From contig OX336336.1 of the NCBI GenBank assembly GCA_946902875.1, positions 27,049,558 through 27,113,557 of the forward strand: 64,000 nucleotides of DNA, given 5' to 3'. This document shows, piece by piece, positions 21,501-32,595 of this stretch. This stretch comes from Nematopogon swammerdamellus (lineage: Eukaryota; Arthropoda; Insecta; Lepidoptera; Adelidae). The notes under the pieces are model-generated. The model did not search any database. It worked only from the letters and a program-made list of their open reading frames with translations, and was not told the DNA's origin. The position numbers and the translations under genes are program-made. Every line of letters starts with the position of its first letter. Within the stretch, counting starts at the first letter, position 1.

Positions 21501-22037
21501 ATCAAGTCGACGGGGCGGCCGCAGGCGGCCCGACCTCTTGCCACTTCGATTTGAACCAAAAAAGTTCATTTCGATCGTGTTTGGTCAGATTAGGTCCAGC
21601 ACACAATGTGTACCTACTTACAATGTGTAACAAATATTTTATATTAAGCTCTGGGAGGGAAGGTGCCATTTCGGAGACTTCTCACTGAATTGTCGGGAAG
21701 TACATTTGCAGGATGGAGAACGATATTTTGACACGGAATCTTCATTCAGTTACTGACTCGTGTTCAGTTCGTATGGAAACTGAATTAGATTTTTATTACG
21801 GCTGAATTCTCAAAATTGTCGTATACTTTTTTGTAGGTACTTACGGATCCCACGAATCTGCTTCCGAAGTTATTGTAGTCGCTTGTGCAGCAAGCTGTAT
21901 CTTAATTTTTTTCATTTTTTTCGGAAGTCAATATTATAATTTATCTATTCTATCTATATGCGTATTGAAGTACGAGTAATTATTATGTAGTGTTAGTTTG
22001 TAATTTATCGTATTTCTTTACTATACTGTACTGTGTG

Positions 22038-22362
22038 AGGTCGGTACTTAACAAGAATAGCCCCACTGCCTCTCTCCCCGTGCATGTCGTAAAAGGCGAC
22101 TAAGGGATAAGGACGAGATGCCATGGTAAAGGGCGATAGGCTTGCCACCTCTCACCTTAGCACGGTACTTCCACCGAGTCGTGCAGCAGGTGGGTCTTTA
22201 TGCCTTGCTTGCTGCTTCATAGTTATCTTGTCCGAATACTTTGCTAAACGTGGTGGTCGATGTTGTGTTGCAATTTTCCAGAGTTATTGCAGCACAACAC
22301 CGATTACCCTGCTTATCCTTACTGCTTGTCGGTATACAGCGTGTGTGGTATGTATGTATGTT
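22038..22362 (+). repeat. rep-C copy
   Basis: Runs from 'gtcggtacttaacaagaata' to the GTATGTATG tail. It abuts the non-LTR 3' end that follows. Confidence 0.75.
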
Positions 22363-22530
22363 CTTTACTATTTAATACATTGCCACAAACTATTCTCGTT
22401 CGTCTAATGTACTTCTCCTACATCCCAAAGGTTAGTTAGAATAGAATGCCTCACCGCATTAAGCTCACCTACTGTGCATAATTTCTATAAATTGGTGTTC
22501 AATAAATAATAAATACATACATATCTTAGT
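22363..22530 (+). repeat. non-LTR retrotransposon 3' UTR fragment
   Basis: It shares 'catcccaaaggttagttaga' and 'aaattggtgttcaataaa' with the 3' UTR at 50090-50260 and ends in an ATAC microsatellite like that copy. Only the last ~160 bp are present, which fits 5' truncation. Confidence 0.75.
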
Positions 22531-23744
22531 TCCAAAGCCAGCGAAGGCAATCCATTCATAGTAAAAAATCGTATTTCAGCATTGGACTGTATTCCATTTC
22601 CAATAAATATAATTTTTAACCGACTTCCAAAAAAGGAGGAGGTTCTCAATTCGTCTGTATGTTTTTTTTTTTTTTTATTTTTTTTTTTATTTTTTTTATT
22701 TTTTTGTATGTTTGTAACACGATTTCTCCGTCAATTGAGGGCCGATTTAGAAAATTCTTTTTTTGTTAGTTAGGTCATACTTCCGAGGTGGTCCCATTTC
22801 AATTTTATCGAAATTGGTTCAGTGGTTTTCGAAAAATCAGCATAATACTATGGTGTGTGGTTACCTTCAGCAAAACTTGTGATGTGGTCGTTTTCGGCAA
22901 TTTTCAGTTTGATAAATTAGTATGGTGTGTGGTTACCTTCAGCAAAACATTTGTGATGTGGACTTATTCAGCAATTTGCAGTCTGACACATATGGCGAAT
23001 AATTCTGTACCACTTCAATCGATTTCGATTATTCGATTTCGATTATTCTTTTTTATGTAATATTACTAAAAAGAATGAAATAAAAACTGTTTTAAAAAAT
23101 ATTAAACCGATTTCCAAAAAAAACAAAAAAAAAAAAAACTAAAAAGTATTAAATACCTAATATTTTGAAATTTTCTCTGTCCTGTTGAAATACATGAATC
23201 GATATACTAGTGATACATATTCGGACCCTTGTTTCATGAATATTCTAAATTTGAAATTTTTTTATCTTTTCCGACCGGCGTTTAATTTATTATGGTACCT
23301 GGCCAGTACCTACTGTACCGAGTACCATCGAGCTGGTTTGATGATGGAGACAGAAGGTGGCCATAGGAACTCCTAAACTACACATGATAAACCCATCGTG
23401 TTTGGGCTCGTTGCATTTGTCTTCACGAGAAATTTACTTTAGACCTAAAAGATTCTCAATTCGACGGTATGTTTTCTTTTTTTGGATGTTTGTTACGCGA
23501 TTACTCCGTCAATTGTGGGCCGATTTTGAAAATTCTTTTTTTTTTTATTTGAAAGGGGATAACCCTGAGGTTTTTGAAGTGAAAACTTCTTTAGCGGCTC
23601 TTGGCACTTTTTTAGGTGGGTAAAAATGTATAACTCGCGACATCGCGTCAGCGTCATTTTTAAAATGAAACCTTAAGTCATTGCGTTAAGGGTTAAGTTA
23701 GAGTGGCACGGGATCTGCCGGCACTCCCGGAGTGCAACTGTTAA

Positions 23745-23945
23745 GTAGGGTTCCGTAACACGTTTATGTCTGTCCATTCTACTAAGTTCTGCAAAATGAA
23801 TGTAGGGTTCCGTAACATATGCATGTCTATCCGTTCTACTAAATTTTACAATTTTCAACCAAGGTCCTCCGACGGTTATTTTATAATAAAAGTAGGCTTC
23901 CGTAACACGTTTATGTCTGTCCATTCTACTAAGTTCTGCAACATC
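23745..23945 (+). repeat. three-unit imperfect tandem repeat
   Basis: The unit contains 'ttccgtaacacgtttatgtc' and 'ccattctactaagttctgca'. Spacing is uneven (about 63 and 85 bp). Confidence 0.7.
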
Positions 23946-24285
23946 ACCTACAACGTCTGTGATGTCAGCCCATAACACCAGTGCCATGTCAGTGCTTCCC
24001 CCTTTGATCGTGCTGACTACACTGAACTGGTCGGAAAACACAAACTATTTACATAGCCGTTTCGACCGACGTTTAATTCAGTGCGGTGGTACCAACCCGG
24101 GAAGGTTAAACCCTACCACCAAGTAAAATTACGAGGGAAGGGACTTACAGTTTTACGAGGAATCCGAACCTTGGTCAGCCTCCAACGGTCAGCGGTCACC
24201 CATCTAAGTACTGACCGCACCCAGCGTTGCTTAAAATTCAATAGCGACAGTTGACTGTCTGCACCACTGAGCTATCGAAGCTGAC
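23936..24285 (-). mobile_element. SINE-B nested in rep-G copy 2
   Basis: It is near-identical to 9312-9643 but keeps slightly more of the 3' end (it begins at 'gcaacatcacctacaacgtc'). Confidence 0.85.
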
Positions 24286-25004
24286 GTGGTCCTATTTTAA
24301 TTGGGTCAAGATCGGATTGGAAAGCGAGGCGGAATCGCGAGGCCGAAGGCCGAGCGATTCCGCCGAGTACATTAATAGCAAAAAATTACTAAAAAAAACT
24401 GTGAAATAAAAAAAAAGTTTTAAAAAACATAAAACCGACTTCCTAAAAAAAGTAAAACTAAAAAACTATTTAAAATAAAAATATAAAAACCGCCTTCAAA
24501 AATATATGAAATAAAAACCTAAAAAAAAAAAAACGAACCCTAGAGTTGAAGGCGGTGCTAAAGCAAGCAAAAATGATGCATGAAAGAAAACATGAGTGGA
24601 TGATAATATCCTTTGTGATTTGTAAAGCAAGCAAAAATGATGCATGAAAGAAAACATGAGTGGATGATAATATCCTTTGTGATTTGTGTAGCCTTTTTAG
24701 CACCGCCTTCAACTCTAGGGTTCGTTTTTTTTTTTTTAGGTTTTTATTTCATATATTTTTGAAGGCGGTTTTTATATTTTTATTTTAAATAGTTTTTTAG
24801 TTTTACTTTTTTTAGGAAGTCGGTTTTATGTTTTTCTCTATCAGTTTTCCCATCTGCTCGTGATAGTTTGGGAATCCTTTTATGAATAGCTTATTTGTCG
24901 CTTTCATTACTCGCTTCCGATGTGTAGCGGTGCGTGACTTGCTGAATGTGCCCAAATAAATAGTTCCTACGCCTTGTGTCCGCAACATAAGTATTGATCT
25001 AGCT

Positions 25005-25542
25005 CAGCAGTCTCCAAACTACGGCCCGCGGGCCGAATACGGCCCGCGTCGCCGCTTTATCCGGCCGGCGCCACCTTTGTGGCCTAAACATTTATTTTTA
25101 ATTCATCCTAAATTGTGTATGGGCAACCTGCTTACCTAGACTCTAGGTAGTCTCTTAACTAGAGTAAACATAGCACCAATATGGCACCAGTGCTATTCGG
25201 TCGGTCGGGTAGCGGCGCATCGCCGCCGCACAAGGCTCTCTGATGAACATTTACGATCTCTTTTAATAATAGGTACTACAAAATTCGACCCAGTATTAAA
25301 GATATAATTTGTTGGTCGACAACTGCATGTGTCACATTAATAAACAATAAATTTGTTTCATTTTTCTCCGTTTATACTAAACATCATTCAAGGAAAATAC
25401 CTAAACATTTTGAGGTTACAATTTATTAAAAATTTAATATAGAAAAAAAATTACGTTTGATTTTTTTTAAATTAGAAATTGGCCCGTCAATATTTTTCAT
25501 AAGTCAATGTGGCCCGCCTGTAAAATAGTTTGGAGACCCCTG
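25005..25542. mobile_element. hAT-type MITE
   Basis: It begins CAGCAGTCTCCAAACTA and ends in the matching inverted form TAGTTTGGAGACCCCTG. The 8-bp direct repeat ATCTAGCT flanks it exactly (24997-25004 and 25543-25550). A CAG start and 8-bp duplication are diagnostic for hAT. The 538-bp interior is AT-rich, with GGCCCGC-rich subterminal motifs at both ends and no transposase. Confidence 0.92.
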
Positions 25543-25683
25543 ATCTAGCTTGTCTCCCTTGGATAAGTAAATAGGGAAAAGCAAAGTAAGGCAAATATTA
25601 TTTTCGTATCCATAACCTGAAACAATATATATTTTGGGGACGTAACATATCGTATGTATATTCATCACCGATATTATTAACTA

Positions 25684-26048
25684 CTATCTTTTTCCCGCGG
25701 CTTCGCTCGCATGAAATTTAAGTAAGCCCGCTACCGCACCTTTATTTCGGCGCGCGGAACAATTCGGTTTGTATGAGAGTCATATTTTGGCGCAACATAA
25801 ACTGAATTTTATTTACCCTACCCTGTGTCACGTATAGTTAAATGTGATTGTACTAAGTTTCATCGAATTCGAATGATCGGCTTAAGAGTTATGGTGGAAC
25901 ATACATACATGCATACAGAAAATATTTCTAAAAATCGTCAATTTAGTTTTAGTATCATACATAGAGTCTACAAACGCAGTATGTCATAAAACAAAGTAAC
26001 TTTACTCCATGACCATGCCTTACAGATTTATTATTAGTATTGATTGAT
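25684..26048 (+). repeat. rep-F copy
   Basis: From 'cttttt-cccgcggcttcgct' to the 'ttatta-gtattgatt' end. It contains 'cgcgcggaacaattcggttt' and 'cgtcaatttagttttagtat'. Confidence 0.8.
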
Positions 26049-26277
26049 TACGGATTAATATTAATACCCAGCAGTTTTTCTTTTATTGCTGCCTAACTTG
26101 GCGGCTTTGCTCGAGGTGGCAGTTTCAGGCGCAGCCAATTTCACCCCGAGGAGGAGCCAGTCCGGCTTGAAGGTGGACTAATGTCGCTCGGGATAGGCTA
26201 TTACCGGCGATTTAAAGATTCGTGGATTGTGGGAATAGAGAAAGATGTATAATCCTTCCTTCCTTCCTTCCTTACCT

Positions 26278-26494
26278 ATAATAAAATCCAACGTCTGCTT
26301 TCTGTCTGAGTGTCTGAGTGTCTGTCTGTCCGCTTATAACTCGAGAATCACTGAACCGATTTTAAAAAAACAAAATTCTACGGATAGCTTGATTCTTCCC
26401 ATCAACTATAGGCTACTTACTATCACGCTAAATAGCTTATGAGGTTAGCAGTGAAGTGAAATATGAGAGGGGGCGGAGCCGCGGGCACAGCTTG
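26278..26494 (-). repeat. rep-E copy after a CCTT microsatellite
   Basis: Standard rep-E order. A run of CCTT units (about 26253-26273) precedes it. Confidence 0.8.
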
Positions 26495-26495
26495 T

Positions 26496-26960
26496 GAGTA
26501 ATAAGACATGTATTCTCCGGAAACCAGGAAGCATGGTGCAGTTCGAAGAACTCTTCTGTCGACTACAAAAGGGTGTTCCGTGAGAGTATGGCGGGTTTGG
26601 CGAAGTCGACAAGGAGGAGGAGAGATGATTGAAACGAGTTCGTCACAGCAGCGGCCATAGTAGTATCGGTAAAACAGGCTCAATGACCCAACGATATGTC
26701 TGTACTTTAGAGGTTGAAGGTCCTTTGTGAGTACAGAGTCGCCAAAGAGGCGAATCGCTCGTCGCTGAATAGAATCCAAGACTAAAAGAATATACTCAGA
26801 GGAACCGTCCCAAAGATGACTTCAATATTCCATCACCGGTGTTACTTGTGCTTTGACGGGCGTGAGAAATCGCCGACATCGGTATAGAATCCCTAATTTT
26901 AAAGACGCTAATTTCACCTTGGACTCTATATGAATATTTAATTAAAGAAATAATACTCTC
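26496..26960 (-). pseudogene. non-LTR reverse transcriptase C-terminus
   Basis: The minus strand encodes LDSIQRRAIRLFGD-like sequence, VGSLSLFYRYYYGRC and DELVSIISPPPCRLRQTR, then HPFVVDRR. This is the thumb/C-terminal region shared by jockey- and CR1-type elements. Frame breaks follow. It abuts rep-E, which truncates its 3' end. Confidence 0.8.
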
Positions 26961-27221
26961 CGGGAAGGAGTATTGTATTTTTTATCTATTGTATAAAATT
27001 ACATGATGGAAGGCATAGAAACATGGCTTTTTCGAATTTTTAGATCATACAAGAGTCAAATAGATGCAATATATTGCGTTTTATTCTCCTTGGAAGCATT
27101 GTCTTGGAGAAAGAATGTTTTCTAACATCAAACTCACAGCGGTTTACGAGGAACATCAATCGGGAGATACCGATTTTTGCTACTGCTGATCCTTAAGTCT
27201 TTTCTAATTCATCTAGCGCCA

Positions 27222-27392
27222 GTGCACATGCTCCGGCCAACCAATATCACCGCCTAGAAGGTGTGATAGCTGAGACTTCGCTTTGGATTGCCGGCTGAAC
27301 TGGACTAGAGGACAACACAGCCGGGGCTACGACGCCAGTAAGGACCTACCAACCCAGTCGGCTACAATTTGAGCCTACCACCCAGTAAAAGA
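27222..27392 (-). mobile_element. SINE-A tail fragment
   Basis: The minus strand carries 'ctctagtccagt' and 'gactgggttggt' blocks of SINE-A. The head and poly-A are lost. Confidence 0.7.
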
Positions 27393-27408
27393 CATGAAAA
27401 GGAACCTA

Positions 27409-27763
27409 AGAGACAATAATTTACATAGGTAACGTCGCATCTGTTTCCCAATGTTTCATAAATCATGTTTAAAGCGCTGATGTGGTTTCCGGCTTGGATT
27501 TCCTGCTGTGTTAGAGACAATAATGTACACACGTAACGTCGCATCTGTTTCCCAATGCTACATAAATTATGCTTAAAGCGCTGATGTGGCTTCTAGCTTG
27601 AATTTCCTGCTGTGTTAGAGAAAATAATGTACACACGTAACGTCGCATCTGTTTCCCAATGTTACATAAATCATGCTTAAAGCGCTGATCTGGATTCGAT
27701 GTCCTGCTGTGTTAGAGACAACAATGTACACACGTAACATCGCATCTGTTTTTCAATGCAGTA
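27409..27763 (+). repeat. 3.5-copy tandem repeat, ~104-bp unit
   Basis: Units start at 27409, 27513, 27617 and 27714. Each contains 'gtaacgtcgcatctgtttcc' and 'cttaaagcgctgatgtgg' and ends 'cctgctgtgttagagaca'. Periods are 104, 104 and 97. The open frames over it are repeat artefacts. Confidence 0.9.
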
Positions 27764-28039
27764 GGCAGAGACTACGAATCTCCACGTGTCACGTTAATTA
27801 CATATTTCTGGCGCCTCTCCAGTCTTCCACGCTCAAAACGTTCTTCCTACATATTTGCCGGTTACGGGTACTAATCACTTGACCCCTTTCTGAGGACACA
27901 TTGCAGATAAAATAATGTAGTTAATAAAATTAAAAGTGAAATGTAAGAGAAAGTGTTGGTCTGTGTTACAAAAACATAAGGGTTAACAATATAACAATAA
28001 AATATGAAACTGGTACCATATTTAGAGCATCTATGTACT

Positions 28040-28510
28040 TAAACACATTAATTCGCCAGATCTGAAAGAAGTGCACACAAACGATTTTTTAAAATAGAAA
28101 GCGTGGCATGGGGCCCCGAGCCACCAATAAAGAATCTAACGGGGCCGCCCATGGACATTCGGTCGCATGCGGGGGTTGCAAGTGCCACGCCGACCTGCAG
28201 ATGTCTATTCACGGCCATCTTGAAGGACCCGAGACTGTACTTGGGGGGAAATATGGGGGCAGGAAGAGCGTTCCAGAGTTTACCAGTTCTGTGGAGGTAA
28301 AAATCTACCGAACCGTTCGTACGCTCCTGCGGTAAGTACAACGTGTAGGAATGCAATCCCGTGCACGTTGTGCGGAGGAGGTAGAATGGGGACGGGGGGC
28401 GGGATCGCATCAAACAGCTTCTCCGAGCTGTCTCCATGGATGAAATGAAATTAAATATGCCGACATCCCTACGAAATTGCAGTGGTTCTAGACCACGACG
28501 ATTCATTACA
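28040..28510 (-). pseudogene. CR1-like reverse transcriptase C-terminus
   Basis: The minus-strand frame has LEPLQFRRDVGIFNF, SFKMAVNRHLQVG and RLWNALP-like motifs (here GKLWNALPAPIFPP), which mark the end of CR1/jockey-type ORF2. The frame stays open for 152 codons, so decay is mild. A related minus copy is at 53865-54110. Confidence 0.8.
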
Positions 28511-28547
28511 GAAAATAAGTGTCATTAAACAATTAATGTAATTATGG

Positions 28548-28812
28548 TCGTCTTGGTAGCTCGGGGGCGGTATGGATCGACATCCGACGGATGGCTCACC
28601 GTTCGACCATTGGAACTGACCATGCTTCGGATTCCATGTAAAACTGAAGGTCCCTTCCTTTACCTTAATAGATGGCAGTGTTTAACAGGACCGTTCGTGT
28701 TTTCTGTCTAGTTCAGTGTAGCCGGCATGACCAAATGTAGTTTACCAAGGTGTTATGGACTGACCTTAGAGTAGGCGATGTAGATAACTATGTCAGGTGC
28801 CCTAAATTTTTT
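28548..28812 (+). mobile_element. SINE-B, diverged
   Basis: All main blocks are present but worn: the 5S-like motif is damaged, and the body is shortened around 'ggcagtgtttaacagg'. A CR1-like 3' tail fragment follows at 28850-28970. Confidence 0.7.
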
Positions 28813-29002
28813 TTAAATATCTCCTTAACCTACCCATGTATATTCTTCCAGGTACAGTCTAGGGTCAATCGCACCTGTCGGGCCGGCACGGCTTCGCAAC
28901 CTCCACAAAGCAAATGCCAATGAGCACCGTTAACACTTACAAATGGATGGCGCGGTGACTAACGCTCTTATTGAGACTAATAAGTAAACAACGAATGCAC
29001 CT

Positions 29003-29004
29003 AC
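29003..29004 (-). other. 5' splice site of the receptor exon
   Basis: The minus strand reads CTGG|GTAGGT at the exon edge. The split falls inside the glycine codon of GFLG at the end of TM2. Reading past it gives a stop after ~22 unrelated residues, which supports a real donor here. Confidence 0.85.
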
Positions 29005-29927
29005 CCAGAAAGCCAGGAATCGCCCCCATCGGCATCACGAACAAGCTGACCAGAAGGTCCGCGATCGCCAACGACAGCAAGAAGTAGTTGGTCACGTTCT
29101 GCAGCCGCTTGTCCAGACACACCGCCAGGCACACCAGAATGTTACCCACACCGCCCGCCACTATAAATAATATCACAAAGAGAAAGATCCAATCGTAATG
29201 CACTGCCTCCACCGCCCCGTCCGTATCGTTCCCTTTCACGTTCCAGTAACACTCGAAGTTCTCATACACACCGTTCACTAAACTAACGTTGAAGTCTTCG
29301 TCATCGTGCAAGGAGCTGTTGACGCGATACAGTTCATCGGAGAAGCACTTGATGGATGCCTCCCAGCTCTGGACTGTTCTGCAGACGCGCTCAGGCCACT
29401 CCGGGACGCGGAGCCACATCGTCTTGAGAGCCGTCTCGAAGACGACGCTGGCAATGCTCAGCTTGAACCTAGTGCCGCAAGCAGTAGCGTTGCCCCCACC
29501 GCCGCCGTACACCTCCGCATCGCAGCTCCGGCAGTCGTAGGAAGTCTCATTTTGAACGTCCAAATCCAAGGAGCAGATGTAATTGAGCGAAGATTTGAGG
29601 GGAATGTACTCGTACTCGGACTCTTCGCTATCGAAGTATGTATACTGACAGTCGATACCGGCTTTAGTGCTGTTGGAGCAGTGTTCTACCAGCGATGCGA
29701 CGAGACGACAGGAGAGCTTCTCTAGAGTCGAATTCACGGATATGAACGAATTCAGTACGTAATCGACATCTAGTAGTGTTGAATTCGACATCGCCAATGT
29801 TTTTCAGAGGCTCCTCTTCGTCGCGGTGGTAATTTTTAGGTATATTCCATGTTCGCTGCTCCTCCGCAGTAGCAGTGAAGTCCATCATTTGGATACTGCG
29901 TGTGTTTTGGCCATATTGTTTTTGAAT
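29005..29927 (-). CDS. 5-HT2A: 5-HT2-class serotonin receptor, first coding exon
   Basis: This exon encodes the start of a rhodopsin-family GPCR that acts at the plasma membrane and in insects couples serotonin to Gq-type signalling (family knowledge). Translation starts at the ATG at 29791-29789; an in-frame TGA lies five codons upstream and TTG before it is not a plausible start. The 262-codon part has a ~200-residue extracellular N-terminus with eight N-glycosylation sequons (N3, N20, N40, N81, N101, N158, N168, N188) and many cysteines. TM1 spans about 201-225 with the GN pair (N217). TM2 starts [13 protein letters not shown] with the conserved Asp at 245 and ends [11 protein letters not shown], a signature of insect 5-HT2A. 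No signal peptide is evident. The 3' edge is a GT donor in the last Gly codon. Later exons were not found. 5-HT2B is the main alternative. Confidence 0.85.
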
Positions 29928-29941
29928 CTGAAACAAAATAT
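29928..29941 (-). other. 3' splice site upstream of the start codon
   Basis: The minus strand reads TATTTTGTTTCAG before the exon, a good pyrimidine tract plus CAG. It implies an upstream non-coding exon and a promoter at higher coordinates on this strand. Confidence 0.65.
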
Positions 29942-30044
29942 TTCGACTTTAGATTCAGATCTTCATTATTTTTAAGAATAGATACTAAAAAAAGTACAAA
30001 GGGGAAATGTGAAACTGTAAATCAACATTGCCGTACAACGGTAC

Positions 30045-30388
30045 CGTGTGGGGCCGGTAGGTACTTAAATATATATTATAATATATAAATAGCCTCATTG
30101 CATCTCTCCCCGTGCATGTCGTAAAAGGCGACTAAGGGATAAGGACAAGATGCCGTGCTAAAGGGCGACATGCTCGCCACCTCTCACCTTGGCACGGTAC
30201 TTCCACCGAGTCATGCAGCAGGTGGGTCTTCGTGCCTTACTTGCTGCTTGATCGATTGAATCTTGTTCGAATACTTTGCGAAACGCGGTGCTCGCGGTGT
30301 TGTGCTGTAATTTACGAGAGTTTTTGAAGCACAACACCGATTACTCTGCTTACCCCGATTGTCGGTATTCACCGTGTGTGATATGTAT
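30045..30388 (+). repeat. rep-C copy, well preserved
   Basis: It runs from 'ccgtgtggggccggtag' to a TATGTATG tail and keeps every block of the family. It lies in the putative upstream intron of the receptor gene. Confidence 0.8.
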
Positions 30389-30427
30389 GTATCTGTAAAT
30401 CAAATGCTGTATAGAAAGATTCCCACA

Positions 30428-30530
30428 TGGCAGCTTCTCCTTTTAGTCCAGTATAGCTAGCAATAAAAATATAGATATAGGAGCATCATTCCGGAGGTAA
30501 TATTGCCTTGTCGGAGCGGAGCGTGTGTTC
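30428..30530 (+). mobile_element. SINE-A tail fragment
   Basis: Contains 'agtccagtatagctagcaat' and a worn 'ggaggtaatattg' block of the SINE-A tail. Confidence 0.5.
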
Positions 30531-30539
30531 TGGGCCCTC

Positions 30540-31720
30540 TGATTCAGCCGGACGATTATACATTGTATTGTATTGTCGTATTGTTTATTGATCATTCATA
30601 TGGCAGTTAGACTGCACTCGAACTTATCACAATGTGTTCTATCCGGTTCGATTACACCCACGAACAAGAACCGGCAAGAAATTCGCAGGGTGTTTTTATA
30701 CCTACATATTTTTACAAGTAATTTAGTGACTAGCCACATGATAACACCGCTTACAGTCTACCGAAAACACAGCTTTTGAGCAAGATTAACAATTTTTCTG
30801 AGAGTTCTGACTACAAAGACTTATTATAAGTGAATCAGGTGTAAAGAGCCTTTATTGTCAAACTTTGATACGTAATTTGTATCAAAATATTTATGTTATA
30901 GTATATTAAACATACTACCTACAATGTATTATAATTCTAAAAAAAATATGAATTAAGATACTTGAAGTATCAAGTTGTCAAAGGGTTAATAAATTTAGGT
31001 ACTAATCGTACCTAGCCAAGAGTTAACTAATTATGCAGTCAGGTAAGTAGTATATACATTGGTATACCATTCAGATAATATGCTGCCAATTGGAGCAGGC
31101 CAGTCTCCACAAACAGCACCCGTTCACGAGCATCACGCCAGGGCCAGCCATCGCCTCCCTTAACCATATTTGAGGGTGAGAGGCGACCCGGACAGGTATA
31201 AGTAAAAACTAAAAACTTAGCAATAATCTAAGAGGATAATACACTTCGCATTCCCAAACACCTATTTAGTCTCGCCAATACCTTTGGTACATTTGGGTGC
31301 ACCCTTCGGAGAAGCGTAAATCATTTGCTTTTAACGGTCTCGCGGGGCTAATAATACGGCCTTAAGAGGAGAAAAGCGTTTACGGATTAGCCATCACATC
31401 ACATTACAGACGAATAGGGCAGTAATTTTCTCCCAACGCTAATACACTCCATCTGAAAGTAGGCGCTCTCAATAATAGCCATTCGAGGGAAGAAATTGGT
31501 TCTAGGTATTTACTTTACTCCGTCCGTTGGGCTCCGAATAATTGGGATATTCTGCTGGGATCTTCTGCATATAAGCATGTCAATGAAAAATTTACTTTTT
31601 CCTAATATTATTCACTCATTTTGAAGATTCATTACTTGTACCATCTCGGTACTGTACTCGACTTACCGCGGATGCGTACCAATCGGTTCTGCAGATCTTT
31701 CCTCTACAGAAATTTCCCCC
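30540..31720. other. region without recognisable gene
   Basis: Moderately AT-rich sequence with no domain, family match or clear inverted repeat. Any regulatory role for the receptor gene cannot be read from sequence alone. Confidence 0.4.
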
Positions 31721-31721
31721 C

Positions 31722-31870
31722 AAGTACAGTCTTGGGTCCTTCAAGAGCGGCGTGAATGGGCGCCTGTCAGGCCGGCTTGGCCACCATCATATTATTACAC
31801 ACTGTGCGCCATTTTTGGGCCGATATAGGCCCTCCATCGCGCGATAGGTTAAAAGGAGTTAAAATTAAAT
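31722..31870 (+). repeat. CR1-like retroelement 3' tail fragment
   Basis: It shares 'acagtcttgggtccttcaag' and 'cgcctgtcaggccggc' with the other tails and ends at the 'ccatcgcgcgatagg' block. Confidence 0.65.
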
Positions 31871-32029
31871 TAAATAAAAATTTCAGAAAACCTCACTACG
31901 AAAAACGGAGGAAATAAAAAGGAAATTTTATCATCGGATATACTGCAGTCGAACGCGTAGAAAGATTCGAATAGACAGGGATCCCTACTACAGCATTTTT
32001 GGTCGACTTTCCTTGTTATTTTTCAATTT

Positions 32030-32352
32030 CCACGTAAAGCTGTAGGCCCCTTACCTTCTTACCTTACTAGGTGGTAGGGTTTACTCCGCCCGGGTTGGTA
32101 TCACCGTTCTGCAGGTCTATTCTTGTAAATTCTGACAGCGGAATCAGCGCTGTTGTGGCGCTGAGAGCCACTTATCAAAGTGGCTCTCAGCGCCACAACA
32201 GCGCTGATTCCGCTGTCAGAATTTACAAGAATAGACCTGCTGGATGTAAGATGGCCGCGTAACAGCCTCGGCTGTGTTCTCCTCTAGTCCAGTATAGCCG
32301 GCAATCCCGCAAAAGGAAAGTCTCCGGTATGTCACCTACCTTTTCGGAGGTG
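32030..32352 (+). mobile_element. SINE with a palindrome inserted
   Basis: The left part (32030-32110) is the shared body in the SINE-B version. The right part (32241-32352) is the SINE-A tail ('ggatgtaagatggccgcgta', 'agtccagtatagccggcaat'). The palindrome 32111-32240 separates them. Confidence 0.65.
32111..32240. mobile_element. perfect 63-bp-arm palindromic element
   Basis: Positions 32111-32173 and 32178-32240 are exact complements with a 4-base loop. I found no mismatch in 63 pairs. The arms hold CAGCGCTG and GTGGCGCTGAG blocks. It interrupts a SINE body, so it arrived as a unit. Confidence 0.92.
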
Positions 32353-32359
32353 ATAACCT

Positions 32360-32588
32360 ACCCTTCTTACCTTACTAGATGGTAGGGTTTAACCCGCCCG
32401 GGTTTGTACCACCGCACTGAATGAAACATCGAAACGGCTGTGTAAATAGTTCGTGTTTTCCGTCCAGTTCAGTGTAGCCGACATGAAATGAAGGGAAGCA
32501 CTGACATGGCACCTAGTTCACCCGGTGTTATGGGCTGACATCACGGATGTTGTAGGTGATGTAGCCAACCGTGTCAGTTTACATAAAA
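32360..32588 (+). mobile_element. SINE-B body and tail
   Basis: Starts at 'cttaccttactagatggtag' and runs to the poly-A. The head is missing. Confidence 0.8.
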
Positions 32589-32595
32589 AAAATTA

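Larger units (their letters stand above)
22614..24832 (+). mobile_element. composite rep-G element carrying SINE-B, copy 2
   Basis: It has the same left end, internal parts and right end as 8776-10113. It keeps an extra ~820 bp (about 23147-23965) absent from copy 1. That extra includes a degraded second rep-G-like piece (23450-23575) and three imperfect units based on 'gttccgtaacacgtttatgt' (23745-23945). Its foldback loop is also tandemly doubled: 'gcaagcaaaaatgatgcatg' occurs at about 24563 and again at 24628. Confidence 0.8.

Noticed and set aside
28937..29004. Extension of the receptor frame beyond 29005
   Set aside because: After the GTAGGT donor the residues no longer resemble TM2 or the following loop of 5-HT2 receptors, and a stop appears soon. 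It is intron.
29664..29936. 90-codon minus-strand frame overlapping the receptor exon
   Set aside because: It reads the receptor exon and its 5' UTR in another frame and crosses the splice acceptor at 29928.
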